64,000 bases of DNA from an uncultured Coriobacteriia bacterium (GCA_959608885.1 CAUHSG010000005.1:1-64000), one strand, 5' to 3'; positions 22,885-31,917 are shown, numbered from the stretch's first letter. Program-made: numbers and translations. Notes: generated by a model from the sequence alone, not told the origin.

Positions 22885-24678
22885 CTATCTTAGCGCATCG
22901 GCAAGCTCATCGATGAGCTCATCGAAGTAGGCAAGCGCCACTGCCGTCGGCTCGGGCGTGGTCATGTCGACGCCCGCGTCCTTAAGAAGCTCGATGGGCG
23001 GCTTGCTCGACCCGCCGGACAAGAAGCTGAGATAGTCGGCCACGGCGGGAGCGCCCTCGTTCAAGATGCGATTCGAGAGAGCGATGGCCGCGGAAAAGCC
23101 CGTCGCATACTGATAGACGTAGTACTGGTAGTAGAAATGCGGAATGCGCGCCCACTCGACGGCAATCTGATCGTCCACGATGATGTCCGGGCCATAGTAG
23201 TCGGTGTTGAGCCCACGATAGATTTCGCCCAACGCCTCGGCGGTGATGCCCTCGCCCCGGGCGGCAATCTCGTTGAAAGCAAGCTCGAACTCGGCGAACA
23301 TGGTCTGGCGATACAACGTGCCCTTGAACTGCTCGAGGAAGTGATTGAGGATGTAGGCGCGCTCACGTGGGTCGGTTCTGGTCTTGAGCAGATGCTGCGT
23401 AAGCAGGGCCTCGTTGACGGTCGAAGCCACCTCGGCGACGAAGATCACGTAATCGGAATACACGGCGGGCTGACCTTTGCAGCTCATGTACGTATGAATC
23501 GAGTGGCCCATCTCGTGTATGAGCGTGAAGACGTCGTCAAGCTCGCCCTGGAAGTTCATGAGAATGACCGGGTGCATGCCGTATCCACCTGCCGAATAGG
23601 CGCCGCTCCGTTTGCCGGGCGTCTCGTAGACGTCAATCCAGCGTTGCGACAAGCCCTCGCGCACGACGGCCAGATAGTCCTCCCCAAGCGGGGCAAGCGC
23701 CTCGAGAATGAGACCGCATGCCTCCTCGTACGTGAAGTGCATGTCAACATCCTCGACGATGGGAACGTGCAGATCGTAGAAATGCAACTCGTCGACGCCG
23801 AGCACCTTCTTGCGCAGGTCAACGTACTTGTGCATGGGCGCAAAATGCTCGTGCACGCAGGAGATGAGGTTGGTGTAGACCTCCGTGGGAACCTCGTTTT
23901 GGTCGAGACAATACTCCAGCGAGCTCTCGTACTTGCGCGCATCGGTATAGAACTTGAGCTGTTTTGCCTGCGCCCCCAACGTCGCAGCCGCCGTGTTGCG
24001 GAACTGCTCGTAAGCCGCGTACATGGAGGTATAGGCCGATTTACGCAGCTCGCGGTCATCCGACATCATGAGCGGAACGTAGCTGCCATGCGTGACGGGA
24101 TGCGTTTCGCCCTCGGAATCAATCGCGTCATCGAACTTAAGGTCGGCATCGTTGAAGAGCGAGAAGATGTGCTCGGGCTGCATGGCCATGTCCTGGGCGC
24201 GAGCGAGTAGCTGCTCCTCGGCATCACCCAGAATGTGGCCACGCTGACGGAACACGACGGAGAGCGCGCGACGATACAGTTCGAGATCCGGGCAAACGGT
24301 ATAGAAACGCTCCATCTGCTCGTCGTCGAGCTTGAGGAGCTCCGGTGCAAACCAGCTCGTGGCGCTCGAGACCTCGGTGTAGACGGAGATGACCTGCGCG
24401 GAATAATCCTGATACGTTGCGTTGCGCGTATCCTCATCAAACTTGCGCTGCGCGTAGTTCACGAGTTTGCCAAGCTCGATGCCGACCTCGTCGCTCGTAC
24501 GCAGGTAGGCAAGCAAGTCTTCGGCCGAGGTGGATATCTTGCCCCGGTATGCCACCAGGATCTCCGGATACTCGCGCGCCTTATCGAGTGCGACGAGAAA
24601 CGCCTCGTCATCGACGTAGATGCTGGAGAGGTCCCAACGATAACGCTCGTCAATCTCATCTCGTGATTCGTATGCCAT
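22885..24678 (-). CDS. pepF: Oligoendopeptidase F (M3 family metallopeptidase)
   Basis: A cytoplasmic zinc peptidase that degrades short peptides. The zinc motif HEMGH is intact in FTLIHEMGHSIHTYMS, and the downstream glutamate ligand segment FVAEVASTVNEALL is present. The start at 24678 (MAYESRDEID) gives 597 aa, the usual family length. The longer in-frame extension runs through the tmRNA terminator and is not coding. It lies just downstream of tmRNA. Confidence 0.94.
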   Translation of the reverse strand: MAYESRDEIDERYRWDLSSIYVDDEAFLVALDKAREYPEILVAYRGKISTSAEDLLAYLRTSDEVGIELGKLVNYAQRKFDEDTRNATYQDYSAQVISVYTEVSSATSWFAPELLKLDDEQMERFYTVCPDLELYRRALSVVFRQRGHILGDAEEQLLARAQDMAMQPEHIFSLFNDADLKFDDAIDSEGETHPVTHGSYVPLMMSDDRELRKSAYTSMYAAYEQFRNTAAATLGAQAKQLKFYTDARKYESSLEYCLDQNEVPTEVYTNLISCVHEHFAPMHKYVDLRKKVLGVDELHFYDLHVPIVEDVDMHFTYEEACGLILEALAPLGEDYLAVVREGLSQRWIDVYETPGKRSGAYSAGGYGMHPVILMNFQGELDDVFTLIHEMGHSIHTYMSCKGQPAVYSDYVIFVAEVASTVNEALLTQHLLKTRTDPRERAYILNHFLEQFKGTLYRQTMFAEFELAFNEIAARGEGITAEALGEIYRGLNTDYYGPDIIVDDQIAVEWARIPHFYYQYYVYQYATGFSAAIALSNRILNEGAPAVADYLSFLSGGSSKPPIELLKDAGVDMTTPEPTAVALAYFDELIDELADALR

Positions 24679-24725
24679 GGTCCACCGCTTTCTGAAAGTT
24701 CTGGTTTTCGAGACATTGTAGATAT

Positions 24726-24762
24726 AAAAAGACGAACTATCCCCATACGAAGATAGTTCGTC
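24726..24762 (-). terminator. tmRNA terminator
   Basis: Stem GACGAACTAT / ATAGTTCGTC with a 12-nt loop, followed on the minus strand by TTTTTATA. It lies 12 nt past the tmRNA CCA end. Confidence 0.9.
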
Positions 24763-24774
24763 ATCTTCTTGTAT

Positions 24775-25156
24775 TGGTGGAGGTGCGGAGAATCGAACTC
24801 CGGTCCACGATAATCCTGCGAAAGGTGTCTCCAAGCTCAGTCGATGTTCAGTAGGAAACCGCCAGGCACATCGACAAGCGAAAACGGCTTCCTGTCGGTT
24901 CGATCTTAGCCCGGGGCATACCGTCTACGTCCCCGGGAGCAACCTCCTTTAAATGATCCCGTGCAGATGCCAGAGGTTTAGCAGCTGGTTGGGAGGGCTG
25001 AACCTAAATTAGGCAGCCAGGGCGACAGGCTGAGCCTGCGCACCCTTGAAAGAAACAACTTTGCCAGTTAATTGGCTTTACCCCTGTTTAACGTGGCGAG
25101 GAGACCACGGCCTGCTGCCCTTCGCTCAAACTATCCTGTCGAAACCAGTCACCCCC
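24775..25156 (-). ncRNA. ssrA: tmRNA (SsrA)
   Basis: Transfer-messenger RNA that rescues stalled ribosomes with SmpB, encoded directly upstream. The 5' end reads GGGGGTGACTGGTTTCGACA and pairs with the 3' end CACCTCC before the encoded ACCA. The TTCGA T-loop is present. The tag reading frame (25009-25065) gives GKVVSFKGAQAQPVALAA and ends in TAA; the resume codon could be one codon earlier. The length of about 382 nt fits one-piece tmRNA. Confidence 0.95.
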
Positions 25157-25251
25157 AGTTTCAAACCCTTTTCAAAGTACGCCAAAGTACGCGCCCGCCG
25201 AGCGGGTTTTCCAGTATACGCCCCGCTTGCCGGGACCTCAAGCAACAAGAA

Positions 25252-25284
25252 CAAGACAAAGTCGCCCCGGCGATTTTTGTCTTG
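25252..25284 (-). terminator. CAAGACAAA/TTTGTCTTG palindrome after smpB
   Basis: Arms CAAGACAAA (25252-25260) and TTTGTCTTG (25276-25284) flank a GTCGCCCCGGCGA core. It ends 5 nt before the smpB stop codon, between smpB and tmRNA. A member of the stop-adjacent palindrome family. Confidence 0.65.
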
Positions 25285-25289
25285 CTTGC

Positions 25290-25754
25290 TTAGTGGTTGC
25301 GGGCCTTCATGGAGCGAGCAATCTCGCGCTTGGCGTCGCGCTCCTTGATGGAAGCACGCTTATCGTAGAGCTTCTTGCCCTTGCAGACGCCAACCTCGAC
25401 CTTCACGCGGCCTTCCTCGGTGAAGTACATGGAAAGCGGAATGAGGGAATAGCCCTGCTGGGAAGCCTCCTGCTCGAGCTTGAGGATCTCCTTCTTGTGG
25501 AGTAGGAGCTTTCGGCGCCGTTCGGGCTCGACGTTGAAGATGGAGCCGTTGCTGTAGGGGGCTATGTGCACGCCGTTGAGCCAGGCCTCGCCCTTACGAA
25601 TGGTTATGAAGCAGTCACGCAACTGGGCCGAGTTCTCGCGCAGCGAGCGCACTTCGGTGCCCGTGAGCACAATGCCGGCCTCGACACGGTCTTCCACGAA
25701 GTAATCGTGCAGCGCCTTGCGGTTCTTGGCAATGTATGTACGTTCTTTCTTCAC
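25290..25754 (-). CDS. smpB: SsrA-binding protein SmpB
   Basis: SmpB binds tmRNA and delivers it to stalled ribosomes. The 154-aa basic protein has the AKNRKALHDYFVEDRVEAG opening, the GTEVRSLREN motif, and the C-terminal KGKKLYDKRASIKERDAKRE helix region. The start is a GTG. tmRNA lies immediately downstream on the same strand, the classic partner arrangement. Confidence 0.97.
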   Translation of the reverse strand: MKKERTYIAKNRKALHDYFVEDRVEAGIVLTGTEVRSLRENSAQLRDCFITIRKGEAWLNGVHIAPYSNGSIFNVEPERRRKLLLHKKEILKLEQEASQQGYSLIPLSMYFTEEGRVKVEVGVCKGKKLYDKRASIKERDAKREIARSMKARNH

Positions 25755-25863
25755 GTGCTTTCCGCCCGTCGTCTTTATCCATGTCTCGCGTAAGCCATTC
25801 TAGAATACTCTCCCCCGTTTACGGCTCAAAACAGCCCGACAATTGTTTCCGAATCGTTTTGTC

Positions 25864-25892
25864 CGGACATGAAAATGATGTTTCTTTATAGT
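25864..25892 (+). promoter_or_regulatory. Possible hydrogenase operon promoter with dyad
   Basis: TATAGT (25887-25892) is a fair -10 box, about 80 nt before the small-subunit start. The -35 position holds CGGACA, a weak match, but it lies within the perfect dyad TGTCCGGACA. An operator overlapping the -35 is possible. Confidence 0.35.
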
Positions 25893-25972
25893 AGGTTTGG
25901 TGTGTCATAGCTTCGTCGCGAATTCGTGTGAGGGGCACGCGCGACGAGTTTGATTGGAAGATGGAGGTATCT

Positions 25973-27235
25973 ATGCAAGATTCGTTTATCGAGTCGCTCG
26001 AGTCGCGTGGTCTGACACGTCGCGCCTTCCTCGGCTTCTGTGGCACGATTGCAGCTGCAATCGGCATTGAAGGCGTAACGGCTGCTGACGTCGCCGAGGC
26101 CATCGAGAGCAACTCCCTCATCGGCACGGATGGAGGTTTGGGCGAAGGCGGTCTCGCACCGGTCATCTGGATGGAGCTTGGCTCCTGCACCGGTTGCACC
26201 GAGTCGTTCGCACAGGCCGACAATCCTGATCCGGCGACGTTGATCCTCGAGTATCTCGCACTCAACTACGCCGAGACCCTTTCCGCTGCCGCCGGTTACT
26301 CCCTCGAGGAAGCTCGCGAGGAGACCATCGAAGCAGCCAAGGGCAAGTACGTCGTCGTCATCGAGGGCGCGGTCATGACCCGCTACGATGGCGAGATCCT
26401 GCGTATCGCCGGTGCCCCCACCTGCGCTCCGCACGAGAGCCATCTACTCCACACCTGCAAGAACGCGGCTGTGGTCATCGCCGCAGGCTCTTGCGCCGTT
26501 GATGGTGGCTTCTGCGCCGCATACCCCAATCCGGGCGGTGCCGAGGGCATCCAGAAGTACCTTGCGGACAACGGTGTGTCGACTCCGGTCGTCAACCTTC
26601 CCTCTTGTCCCGTCAATCCGGCCAACCTGGTTGCGGTCATCGTTCAGTACCTGCTCCTGGGTGGCGAGTCCGTCGTCGCCGGTCTCAACGAGTTCAACAT
26701 GCCCAGCGCCATGTATGGCGAGACCATCCATGACAACTGCGAGCGTCGCGGCCACTTCGAGAATGGCGAGTTCGTCTACGAATTCGGCAGCGAGGAAGAG
26801 GCCAAGGGCTACTGCCTGTACGCTCTGGGCTGCAAGGGTCCGCAGACCAAGGCCAATTGCCCGCAGGTTCGCTGGAACCGCCGCGTGAGCTGGTGCGTCG
26901 CCTCCGGTGCTCCCTGCATCGGCTGCTGCAACGGCGATCCGCGCACGACGGTTCGCAACTGGATTGACGTCGACTCCCCGTTCCTGGGCCGTCTCAAGAC
27001 CCTCAGGCTCGGTAGCATCGCATTCCAGCCGACCCCGATCGCGCTTGGCGTCACCGGTCTTCTGACCGCCGCCCTCGTTGTCCATGGCATCGGCATGAAG
27101 GCCACGGGCCGTACCAAGGGTGGCGCTCCGTTCGAGAAGGAACGCGAGTGGGACATCAAGCACGGCAAGAAGGAGCCCTCCACCGTACCTGTTGTCGAAG
27201 AGCAGGTCATCGTTGATGTCGAGGAGGGTGAATAA
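25973..27235 (+). CDS. [NiFe] hydrogenase small subunit, Tat-exported and membrane-anchored
   Basis: The electron-transfer subunit of a periplasmic-facing uptake-type hydrogenase. The start at 25973 has GGAGG 7 nt upstream and yields a twin-arginine leader LTRRAFLGFCGTIAAAIG. Iron-sulfur ligands are seen in GSCTGC, GSCAVDGGFC, LPSCPVNP, and the C-terminal series from IHDNCERRGHF through GCKGPQTKANCP to APCIGCCNGD. A single membrane span, LGVTGLLTAALVVHGIGM, and a charged tail close the 420-aa protein. The large subunit starts 2 nt after its stop. Group 1 membership is inferred from the Tat leader plus cytochrome b. Confidence 0.95.
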   Translation: MQDSFIESLESRGLTRRAFLGFCGTIAAAIGIEGVTAADVAEAIESNSLIGTDGGLGEGGLAPVIWMELGSCTGCTESFAQADNPDPATLILEYLALNYAETLSAAAGYSLEEAREETIEAAKGKYVVVIEGAVMTRYDGEILRIAGAPTCAPHESHLLHTCKNAAVVIAAGSCAVDGGFCAAYPNPGGAEGIQKYLADNGVSTPVVNLPSCPVNPANLVAVIVQYLLLGGESVVAGLNEFNMPSAMYGETIHDNCERRGHFENGEFVYEFGSEEEAKGYCLYALGCKGPQTKANCPQVRWNRRVSWCVASGAPCIGCCNGDPRTTVRNWIDVDSPFLGRLKTLRLGSIAFQPTPIALGVTGLLTAALVVHGIGMKATGRTKGGAPFEKEREWDIKHGKKEPSTVPVVEEQVIVDVEEGE

Positions 27236-27237
27236 AC

Positions 27238-28959
27238 ATGGCAAAGCATTCTATTATTGATCCGGTCGACCGTATCGAGGGCCATCTGCGCGTCGAGATG
27301 GAAGTCGAGAACGGCGTCGTGACCGATGCATGGGTTTCCGGTGGTCTGTTCCGTGGCCTCGAGCTCATCGTCGAGGGTCGCGACCCCTACGACGCGGCCA
27401 TGCTCGCCCAGCGCGTCTGCGGCGTCTGCCCCGTCTCGCACTGCCACACCTCCGTCTACGCGGCTGAGGAAGCCTACGGCATCCAGATTCCCGAAGGTGG
27501 CCGTCTGGTTCGCAACCTCATCGAGGGCGCACAGTTCATGCACAGCCACATCCTGTGGTTCTACCAGCTGAGCGCACTTGATTACGTCAATCCGCTGCAC
27601 GCGCTCGAGGCAGACATCAACAAGACCTACGAGCTGTGCCAGACGCTGGGCCTTGCCCAGACCGATTTCGCGGCTCTCAAGGATCGCCTCGCCAAGTTTG
27701 CGGCCAATGGCCAGTACTCCTGGCTGTCTGGTGGCTGGTTCATGGAGGGCCTCGCCCCCGAAGCCTACAAGCTTCCGGCCGAGGTCGACCTCATCGCCAC
27801 GGCCCACTACATCGAGGCTCTTGACATGCAGGCCACGGCCGACGAGATCTCCGCGATCATCGGTGGCAAGATGCCGCACGTCCAGACTTCGATTCCCGGC
27901 GGCACCGCCTGGTACCCGAGCGTCGAGAAGCTCGATGACGTGCTGTTCCGCGCCAAGAAGCTCAAGGACTGGGTCGACAATGTCATGATTCCCGATGCCA
28001 TCGCCATCGCGAGCGTCTACCTCAACGATGTGGCGACCATCGGCAACAACAAGCATGGCAACTTCATGGCCTACGGCGTCTTCGATCGTCCGTCGCGCGA
28101 GCTCGACGACCGCTTCTTCCCCGCGGGCATCGTCCGCATGGGCGGCGGCGAGCCCGTTCTCGAGCAGTTCGACGGCGCGAACATCACCGAAGACACGGTG
28201 CACGCCTACTACGCAGGCGACCAGAAGCCGCTGCATCCCACTGTCGGCGTGACGGTTCCCCCTGAGACGTTCCCGGGCTACTACAAGAACGAGGCCGAGG
28301 AAATCGTCAACGACAAGTACACCTGGTCCAAGGCCCCGCGTTATGCCGGCGAGCCCATGGAGGTCGGTCCGCTTGCTCGCGTCCTCGTCTCTTACATGAG
28401 CGGCAACCCGGAGATCATCGCTGGTGTCAACGCCGTGCTCACCGGTCTGAACCTTCCGGTTAACGCAAGCAGCATCATGGCTCTCAACTCCGCGCTCGGC
28501 CGCCTGGCCGCTCGCCCCATCGAGGCTTCCGCCGTCGCCGGCTACATGATTGACTGGTGCGGCGAACTCGTCGAGCTCCTCGGCCTCATCGAGGCTGGCG
28601 CCGTCGAGGGCAACCCCTGGTTCGCGGAGCGTGTCCGCGACACGGGCCTGGGCGAGGGCTTCTGGGAGGCCCCGCGTGGCGCTCTCTATCACACCGAGAC
28701 CATCGCCGGCAATTCGATCACGCATTACCAGGAGGTCGTCCCCACCACGTGGAACATCTCCCCGCGTGACGAGTTCGGCGTGCCCGGCACCATCGAGCAG
28801 GGTCTCATCGGTACTCCCATCACCAACATCGAGGCCCCGATCAACGCCCTGCGCATCGTCCATGGCTATGATCCCTGCGTCGCCTGCGCGGTTCATATCG
28901 TCGAGCCCAAGACGGGTCGCGAGTTCAAGATGCACACGAGTCCTTGGGGAGGTCGATAA
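27238..28959 (+). CDS. [NiFe] hydrogenase large subunit
   Basis: The catalytic subunit that oxidises or evolves H2 at a NiFe(CN)2CO centre. The 573-aa protein has the opening IDPVDRIEGHLRVEM, the first nickel motif RVCGVCPVSHC and the second, DPCVACAVH, near the C-terminus. Twenty residues follow the final histidine. This is the pro-peptide removed by a maturation protease after nickel insertion, and that protease is encoded at 30330-30881. No signal peptide, as expected for a subunit exported with its Tat-bearing partner. Confidence 0.97.
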   Translation: MAKHSIIDPVDRIEGHLRVEMEVENGVVTDAWVSGGLFRGLELIVEGRDPYDAAMLAQRVCGVCPVSHCHTSVYAAEEAYGIQIPEGGRLVRNLIEGAQFMHSHILWFYQLSALDYVNPLHALEADINKTYELCQTLGLAQTDFAALKDRLAKFAANGQYSWLSGGWFMEGLAPEAYKLPAEVDLIATAHYIEALDMQATADEISAIIGGKMPHVQTSIPGGTAWYPSVEKLDDVLFRAKKLKDWVDNVMIPDAIAIASVYLNDVATIGNNKHGNFMAYGVFDRPSRELDDRFFPAGIVRMGGGEPVLEQFDGANITEDTVHAYYAGDQKPLHPTVGVTVPPETFPGYYKNEAEEIVNDKYTWSKAPRYAGEPMEVGPLARVLVSYMSGNPEIIAGVNAVLTGLNLPVNASSIMALNSALGRLAARPIEASAVAGYMIDWCGELVELLGLIEAGAVEGNPWFAERVRDTGLGEGFWEAPRGALYHTETIAGNSITHYQEVVPTTWNISPRDEFGVPGTIEQGLIGTPITNIEAPINALRIVHGYDPCVACAVHIVEPKTGREFKMHTSPWGGR

Positions 28960-28961
28960 TC

Positions 28962-29693
28962 ATGGCACATCTCGTACACTATCCTGAGGCGCATCCGTTC
29001 ATCTTCCGCTTTACCCACTGGGTCAACCTCATCTGCATGCTTCTCCTTATCCTCTCGGGTATCGAGATCCACTATCCGGTCGTCCCGGGCCTGATGGGCG
29101 TTGCACGCGGCGTCCACATGTTCTGCGCGTTCGTGATCCTGATCAATCTCGTGTTCCGTATCGTCGCCGCCGGCTTCGTGAAGTCCGCTCCGGCCTATGG
29201 CACCCGCGAGACCAAGCTGGATATGTACACGTTCTTCCCGCAGAAGGACAACCGTCACCAACTCATTCCGTGGATCAAGTACTACCTCTTCTTCAAGAAG
29301 GAGCATCCGCTGGGCGGCAAGTACGGCGTTCCGCAGAAGCTGTCCTATCTGCTCATCGCAGTGGCCCTCCTCTTCATGGGCTATACCGGCTTCTGCCTGT
29401 GGGCACCGACGATGAACATCGCGTTCTTCGCCGGCTTCACCACGCTCGTCGGCGGTCTTATGAAGGTGCGCGTCATTCACTACTTCATGATGTTCTTCTT
29501 CATCTGCTTCACGCTCATCCACATCTACCTCGCCAACATCGAGGGCATCGATCCGACCAAGGTCATGCTGTTTGGCTCCAAGCCGCATGGTGGTCTGACC
29601 TATAGCACGGAGACCATGAACATCTCCGGCTACGATCCCATGGACGAGGAGATCATCGTCATGGAGGACAAGGTCGTCCTCGAGGAGAAGTAA
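28962..29693 (+). CDS. Hydrogenase cytochrome b subunit (HyaC type)
   Basis: Membrane di-haem cytochrome b that passes electrons from the hydrogenase to menaquinone. The 243-aa protein starts at 28962 after GGGGAGG and has several hydrophobic segments: the first at THWVNLICMLLLILSGIEIH, then GVHMFCAFVILINLVFRIV, LSYLLIAVALLFMGYTGFC and VIHYFMMFFFICFTLIHIYL. Histidines in the first, second and last segments fit haem ligation. It begins 2 nt after the large subunit and ends the structural operon at a terminator. Confidence 0.93.
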   Translation: MAHLVHYPEAHPFIFRFTHWVNLICMLLLILSGIEIHYPVVPGLMGVARGVHMFCAFVILINLVFRIVAAGFVKSAPAYGTRETKLDMYTFFPQKDNRHQLIPWIKYYLFFKKEHPLGGKYGVPQKLSYLLIAVALLFMGYTGFCLWAPTMNIAFFAGFTTLVGGLMKVRVIHYFMMFFFICFTLIHIYLANIEGIDPTKVMLFGSKPHGGLTYSTETMNISGYDPMDEEIIVMEDKVVLEEK

Positions 29694-29718
29694 GCATCTT
29701 CTTTCATATGACGTAAGG

Positions 29719-29751
29719 AAGGCCCGTGGGAAACCGCGGGCCTTCTTCTTT
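29719..29751 (+). terminator. Terminator after the hydrogenase structural genes
   Basis: Arms AAGGCCCG and CGGGCCTT with a 10-nt loop are followed by a CTTCTTT tract on the plus strand. It lies about 25 nt after the cytochrome b stop and may attenuate expression of the two genes downstream. Confidence 0.75.
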
Positions 29752-29787
29752 GCGCTAGAATGACTCGGACAAGAGAAAGGTTCACGT

Positions 29788-30309
29788 GTGTCCGTCATGA
29801 CAAACGACAACATTACGCTCATAGGAATGCCCGGTGCCGGCAAGAGCACCCTGGGTGTCGTGCTTGCCAAGAAGCTCGGTTACCGCTTCGTCGACACCGA
29901 TCTGCTCATCCAGGAAAGCGAAGGGGCGCTTCTCTCCGAGATTCTGGAAAAGCACGGCATCGAGGGCTTCATAGAGCGTGAGAACGCCATCCTCGCCAAC
30001 CTTTCCTGTGCCCATCACGTCATCGCGACCGGCGGCTCCGCCGTCTACGGATCCGAGGCAGTAGAGAACCTGAAGGCACTTGGCACAATCGTCTTTCTCG
30101 AGCTGAGTCTCGACGAAATCACGCACCGTCTCCAGCCTGACTTGCTCGAGCGCGGTGTCGTCATCCATCAGGGCAGCACGCTCGAGGACCTTTATGCAGA
30201 ACGGCAGCCGTTATACGAACGAGCAGCCGACGTTATCGTCAGGCTCGATGGGCTGAGCACACTCGAATCCGTCGAGAAGCTCGCCGCCGAACTTGCCCCG
30301 TATCTATGA
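29788..30309 (+). CDS. Shikimate kinase-like protein
   Basis: The 173-aa protein has the shikimate kinase architecture: P-loop GMPGAGKST, substrate motif FVDTDLLIQ, IERENAIL and the core ATGGSAVYG. Arginines at expected positions (HRLQPDLLERG, ERQPLYERAAD) support real kinase function. The start is a GTG preceded by AGAAAGG. It lies between the hydrogenase cytochrome b and its maturation protease, away from any aromatic pathway gene. It may be the cell's AroK, or a P-loop protein recruited to the hydrogenase locus; similar genes beside hydrogenase genes would be needed to argue the latter. Confidence 0.82.
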   Translation: MSVMTNDNITLIGMPGAGKSTLGVVLAKKLGYRFVDTDLLIQESEGALLSEILEKHGIEGFIERENAILANLSCAHHVIATGGSAVYGSEAVENLKALGTIVFLELSLDEITHRLQPDLLERGVVIHQGSTLEDLYAERQPLYERAADVIVRLDGLSTLESVEKLAAELAPYL

Positions 30310-30329
30310 TTATGTCGGAAGGAACAATC

Positions 30330-30881
30330 GTGAGTGAAATCAAGCAGATGGTTGTCTGCGTGGGAAACATGCTCATGCTCGATGAGGGCTTTGGCTCGCA
30401 TATGGCCAAGGTGCTGACGGATTACGACATGGCACGCGAGGCCTTTGACGAGGAACACGCGCGCATGTTGACCGAGACGTTCCGCGAGTACGACGCTCAC
30501 GTTGAAGGTGACGAGCGTATCCCTGTCCTGGATGCGGGAACCATGGGACTCAGCCTGCTTCCCTTCATTCGCGACTTCGACCGCCTTGTCGTCGTCGATG
30601 CAGTGGATTGTGGACCAGACGCTATGCCAGGCACTTGCTACACCTTCACGCCCGAAGACATGGCGTCATACAGCATCATGCACTCGCTGCACGACATGCG
30701 TATCTCAGACGTGCTCAACAACGCACGACTTGCCGGCCATGATTGCGATATCCGCTGCGTGGGCGTGCAGAAAAAGAATATCGCGCCACGCGACTTCACG
30801 GTAGATTTGACCCCCGAGGTGAAGGCCGCCGTGCCCTATGCAGTGGACGCGGTGCTGGAGCTGTTGGAGATAGAGCTGTAA
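30330..30881 (+). CDS. Hydrogenase maturation endopeptidase (HybD/HyaD family)
   Basis: This protease removes the C-terminal peptide of the large subunit once nickel is in place. The 183-aa protein has the family opening VVCVGNMLMLDEGFG with the acidic nickel ligand in DEG, a second acidic ligand region LVVVDAVDCG, and the histidine-containing MHSLHDM loop. I chose the GTG at 30330 because GGAAGG lies 7-8 nt upstream; an ATG at 30306 overlapping the previous stop is the alternative. It pairs functionally with the large subunit at 27238-28959. Confidence 0.92.
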   Translation: MSEIKQMVVCVGNMLMLDEGFGSHMAKVLTDYDMAREAFDEEHARMLTETFREYDAHVEGDERIPVLDAGTMGLSLLPFIRDFDRLVVVDAVDCGPDAMPGTCYTFTPEDMASYSIMHSLHDMRISDVLNNARLAGHDCDIRCVGVQKKNIAPRDFTVDLTPEVKAAVPYAVDAVLELLEIEL

Positions 30882-30886
30882 ATGAC

Positions 30887-30920
30887 AAGAAAGGGGCCCG
30901 CAATTGCGGGCCCCTTTCTT
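30887..30920. terminator. Bidirectional terminator between the maturation protease and rpsI
   Basis: A perfect 15-bp stem (AAGAAAGGGGCCCGC and its reverse complement) with an AATT loop has T-rich flanks in both directions. It serves the convergent hydrogenase protease and rplM-rpsI transcripts. Confidence 0.9.
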
Positions 30921-30940
30921 GCATATATGTCTCTCGAAGC

Positions 30941-31342
30941 TTAGCGCTTGGAGAACTGCGGACGCTTGCGGGCCTTCTTGAGACCGTACTTCTTGCGCTC
31001 GACCATACGCGGGTCGCGCGTGAGGAAACCGGCCTTCTTGAGCTCGGCACGATAATCGCCGGCCTCGAGCAGGGCGCGGGAGATGCCGTGGCGCAGAGCG
31101 CCGGCCTGACCAGAGATGCCGCCACCGTTGAGCGTGGCGATGACGTCAAAGTGCTTGGCCGTGCCCGTCACGGTGAAGGGAGACGTCGCGTACTCGACGA
31201 GCGCCTTGCGACCAAAGTAATCCTCTGCATCGCGCTTGTTGACGGTGACCTTACCGGTGCCAGGAACGAGGCGAACGCGAGCTACGGCGTTCTTGCGGCG
31301 ACCGGTGCCATAGTAGATGGCTTCTTTCTTGGTATCTGCCAT
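30941..31342 (-). CDS. rpsI: 30S ribosomal protein S9 (uS9)
   Basis: The 133-aa protein shows YYGTGRRKNAVARVRLVPG at the start, GGGISGQAGALRHGISRAL in the middle and the invariant basic tail DPRMVERKKYGLKKARKRPQ...FSKR. It follows rplM by 3 nt, the universal L13-S9 pair. Confidence 0.98.
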   Translation of the reverse strand: MADTKKEAIYYGTGRRKNAVARVRLVPGTGKVTVNKRDAEDYFGRKALVEYATSPFTVTGTAKHFDVIATLNGGGISGQAGALRHGISRALLEAGDYRAELKKAGFLTRDPRMVERKKYGLKKARKRPQFSKR

Positions 31343-31345
31343 GGG

Positions 31346-31780
31346 TTATGCCTCCAGGTCGATCTTGCGGGGATTCTGCGCCTGATGCGGGTGCTCGGGG
31401 CCTGCATAGACCTTGAGCTTCTTGCCCATCTGGCGTCCGAGCGTGTTCTTGGGGAGCATGCCCTTGACGGCGTGCTCGATAACGCGCTCGGGGTGCTTCT
31501 CCATTGCCTCCTGGAAGGTCTCCTGGCGCACGCCGCCGGGATAGCCCGTAATGCGGGTGTACACCTTGTCGGTGACCTTGGCACCAGTAACTTTGATCTT
31601 GTCGCAGTTGACGACGATCACGAAATCGCCCGTGTCAACATGCGGCGTGTACGTCGGCTTGTTCTTGCCACGCAGAATCTGCGCAACGGCGGAAGCAAGA
31701 CGACCAAGGGTCATGTCGGTCGCATCGACCAGAAGCCACTCGCGCTGGACTTCGCCGGGCTTCGCATAGTAGGTCTTCAC
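31346..31780 (-). CDS. rplM: 50S ribosomal protein L13 (uL13)
   Basis: The GTG at 31780, preceded by GGAGG, gives a 144-aa L13 starting MKTYYAKPGEVQREW. DATDMTLGRLASAVAQILRG and the C-terminal LKVYAGPEHPHQAQNP are canonical. First gene of the L13-S9 operon with a good promoter upstream. Confidence 0.98.
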   Translation of the reverse strand: MKTYYAKPGEVQREWLLVDATDMTLGRLASAVAQILRGKNKPTYTPHVDTGDFVIVVNCDKIKVTGAKVTDKVYTRITGYPGGVRQETFQEAMEKHPERVIEHAVKGMLPKNTLGRQMGKKLKVYAGPEHPHQAQNPRKIDLEA

Positions 31781-31853
31781 GTGTGTTCCTCCAACTAAAC
31801 TACCATGTTGTTCAATCACAGAGTTTCACGGGGCTCTGAAAGCGAACCCATTA

Positions 31854-31882
31854 AGAATACTCGTGGTACGACACGAAAGCAA
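31854..31882 (-). promoter_or_regulatory. rplM-rpsI promoter
   Basis: On the minus strand TTGCTT (31877-31882) and TATTCT (31854-31859) are exactly 17 nt apart, leaving a leader of roughly 70 nt before the rplM GTG. Confidence 0.6.
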
Positions 31883-31917
31883 TAAAAATATGCTAAGTGG
31901 GTGGTGCTTTTTGCCCT

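Noticed and set aside
26383..27235. Minus-strand frames over the hydrogenase small subunit
   Set aside because: They mirror the codon bias of the hydrogenase genes and have no supported start or domain.
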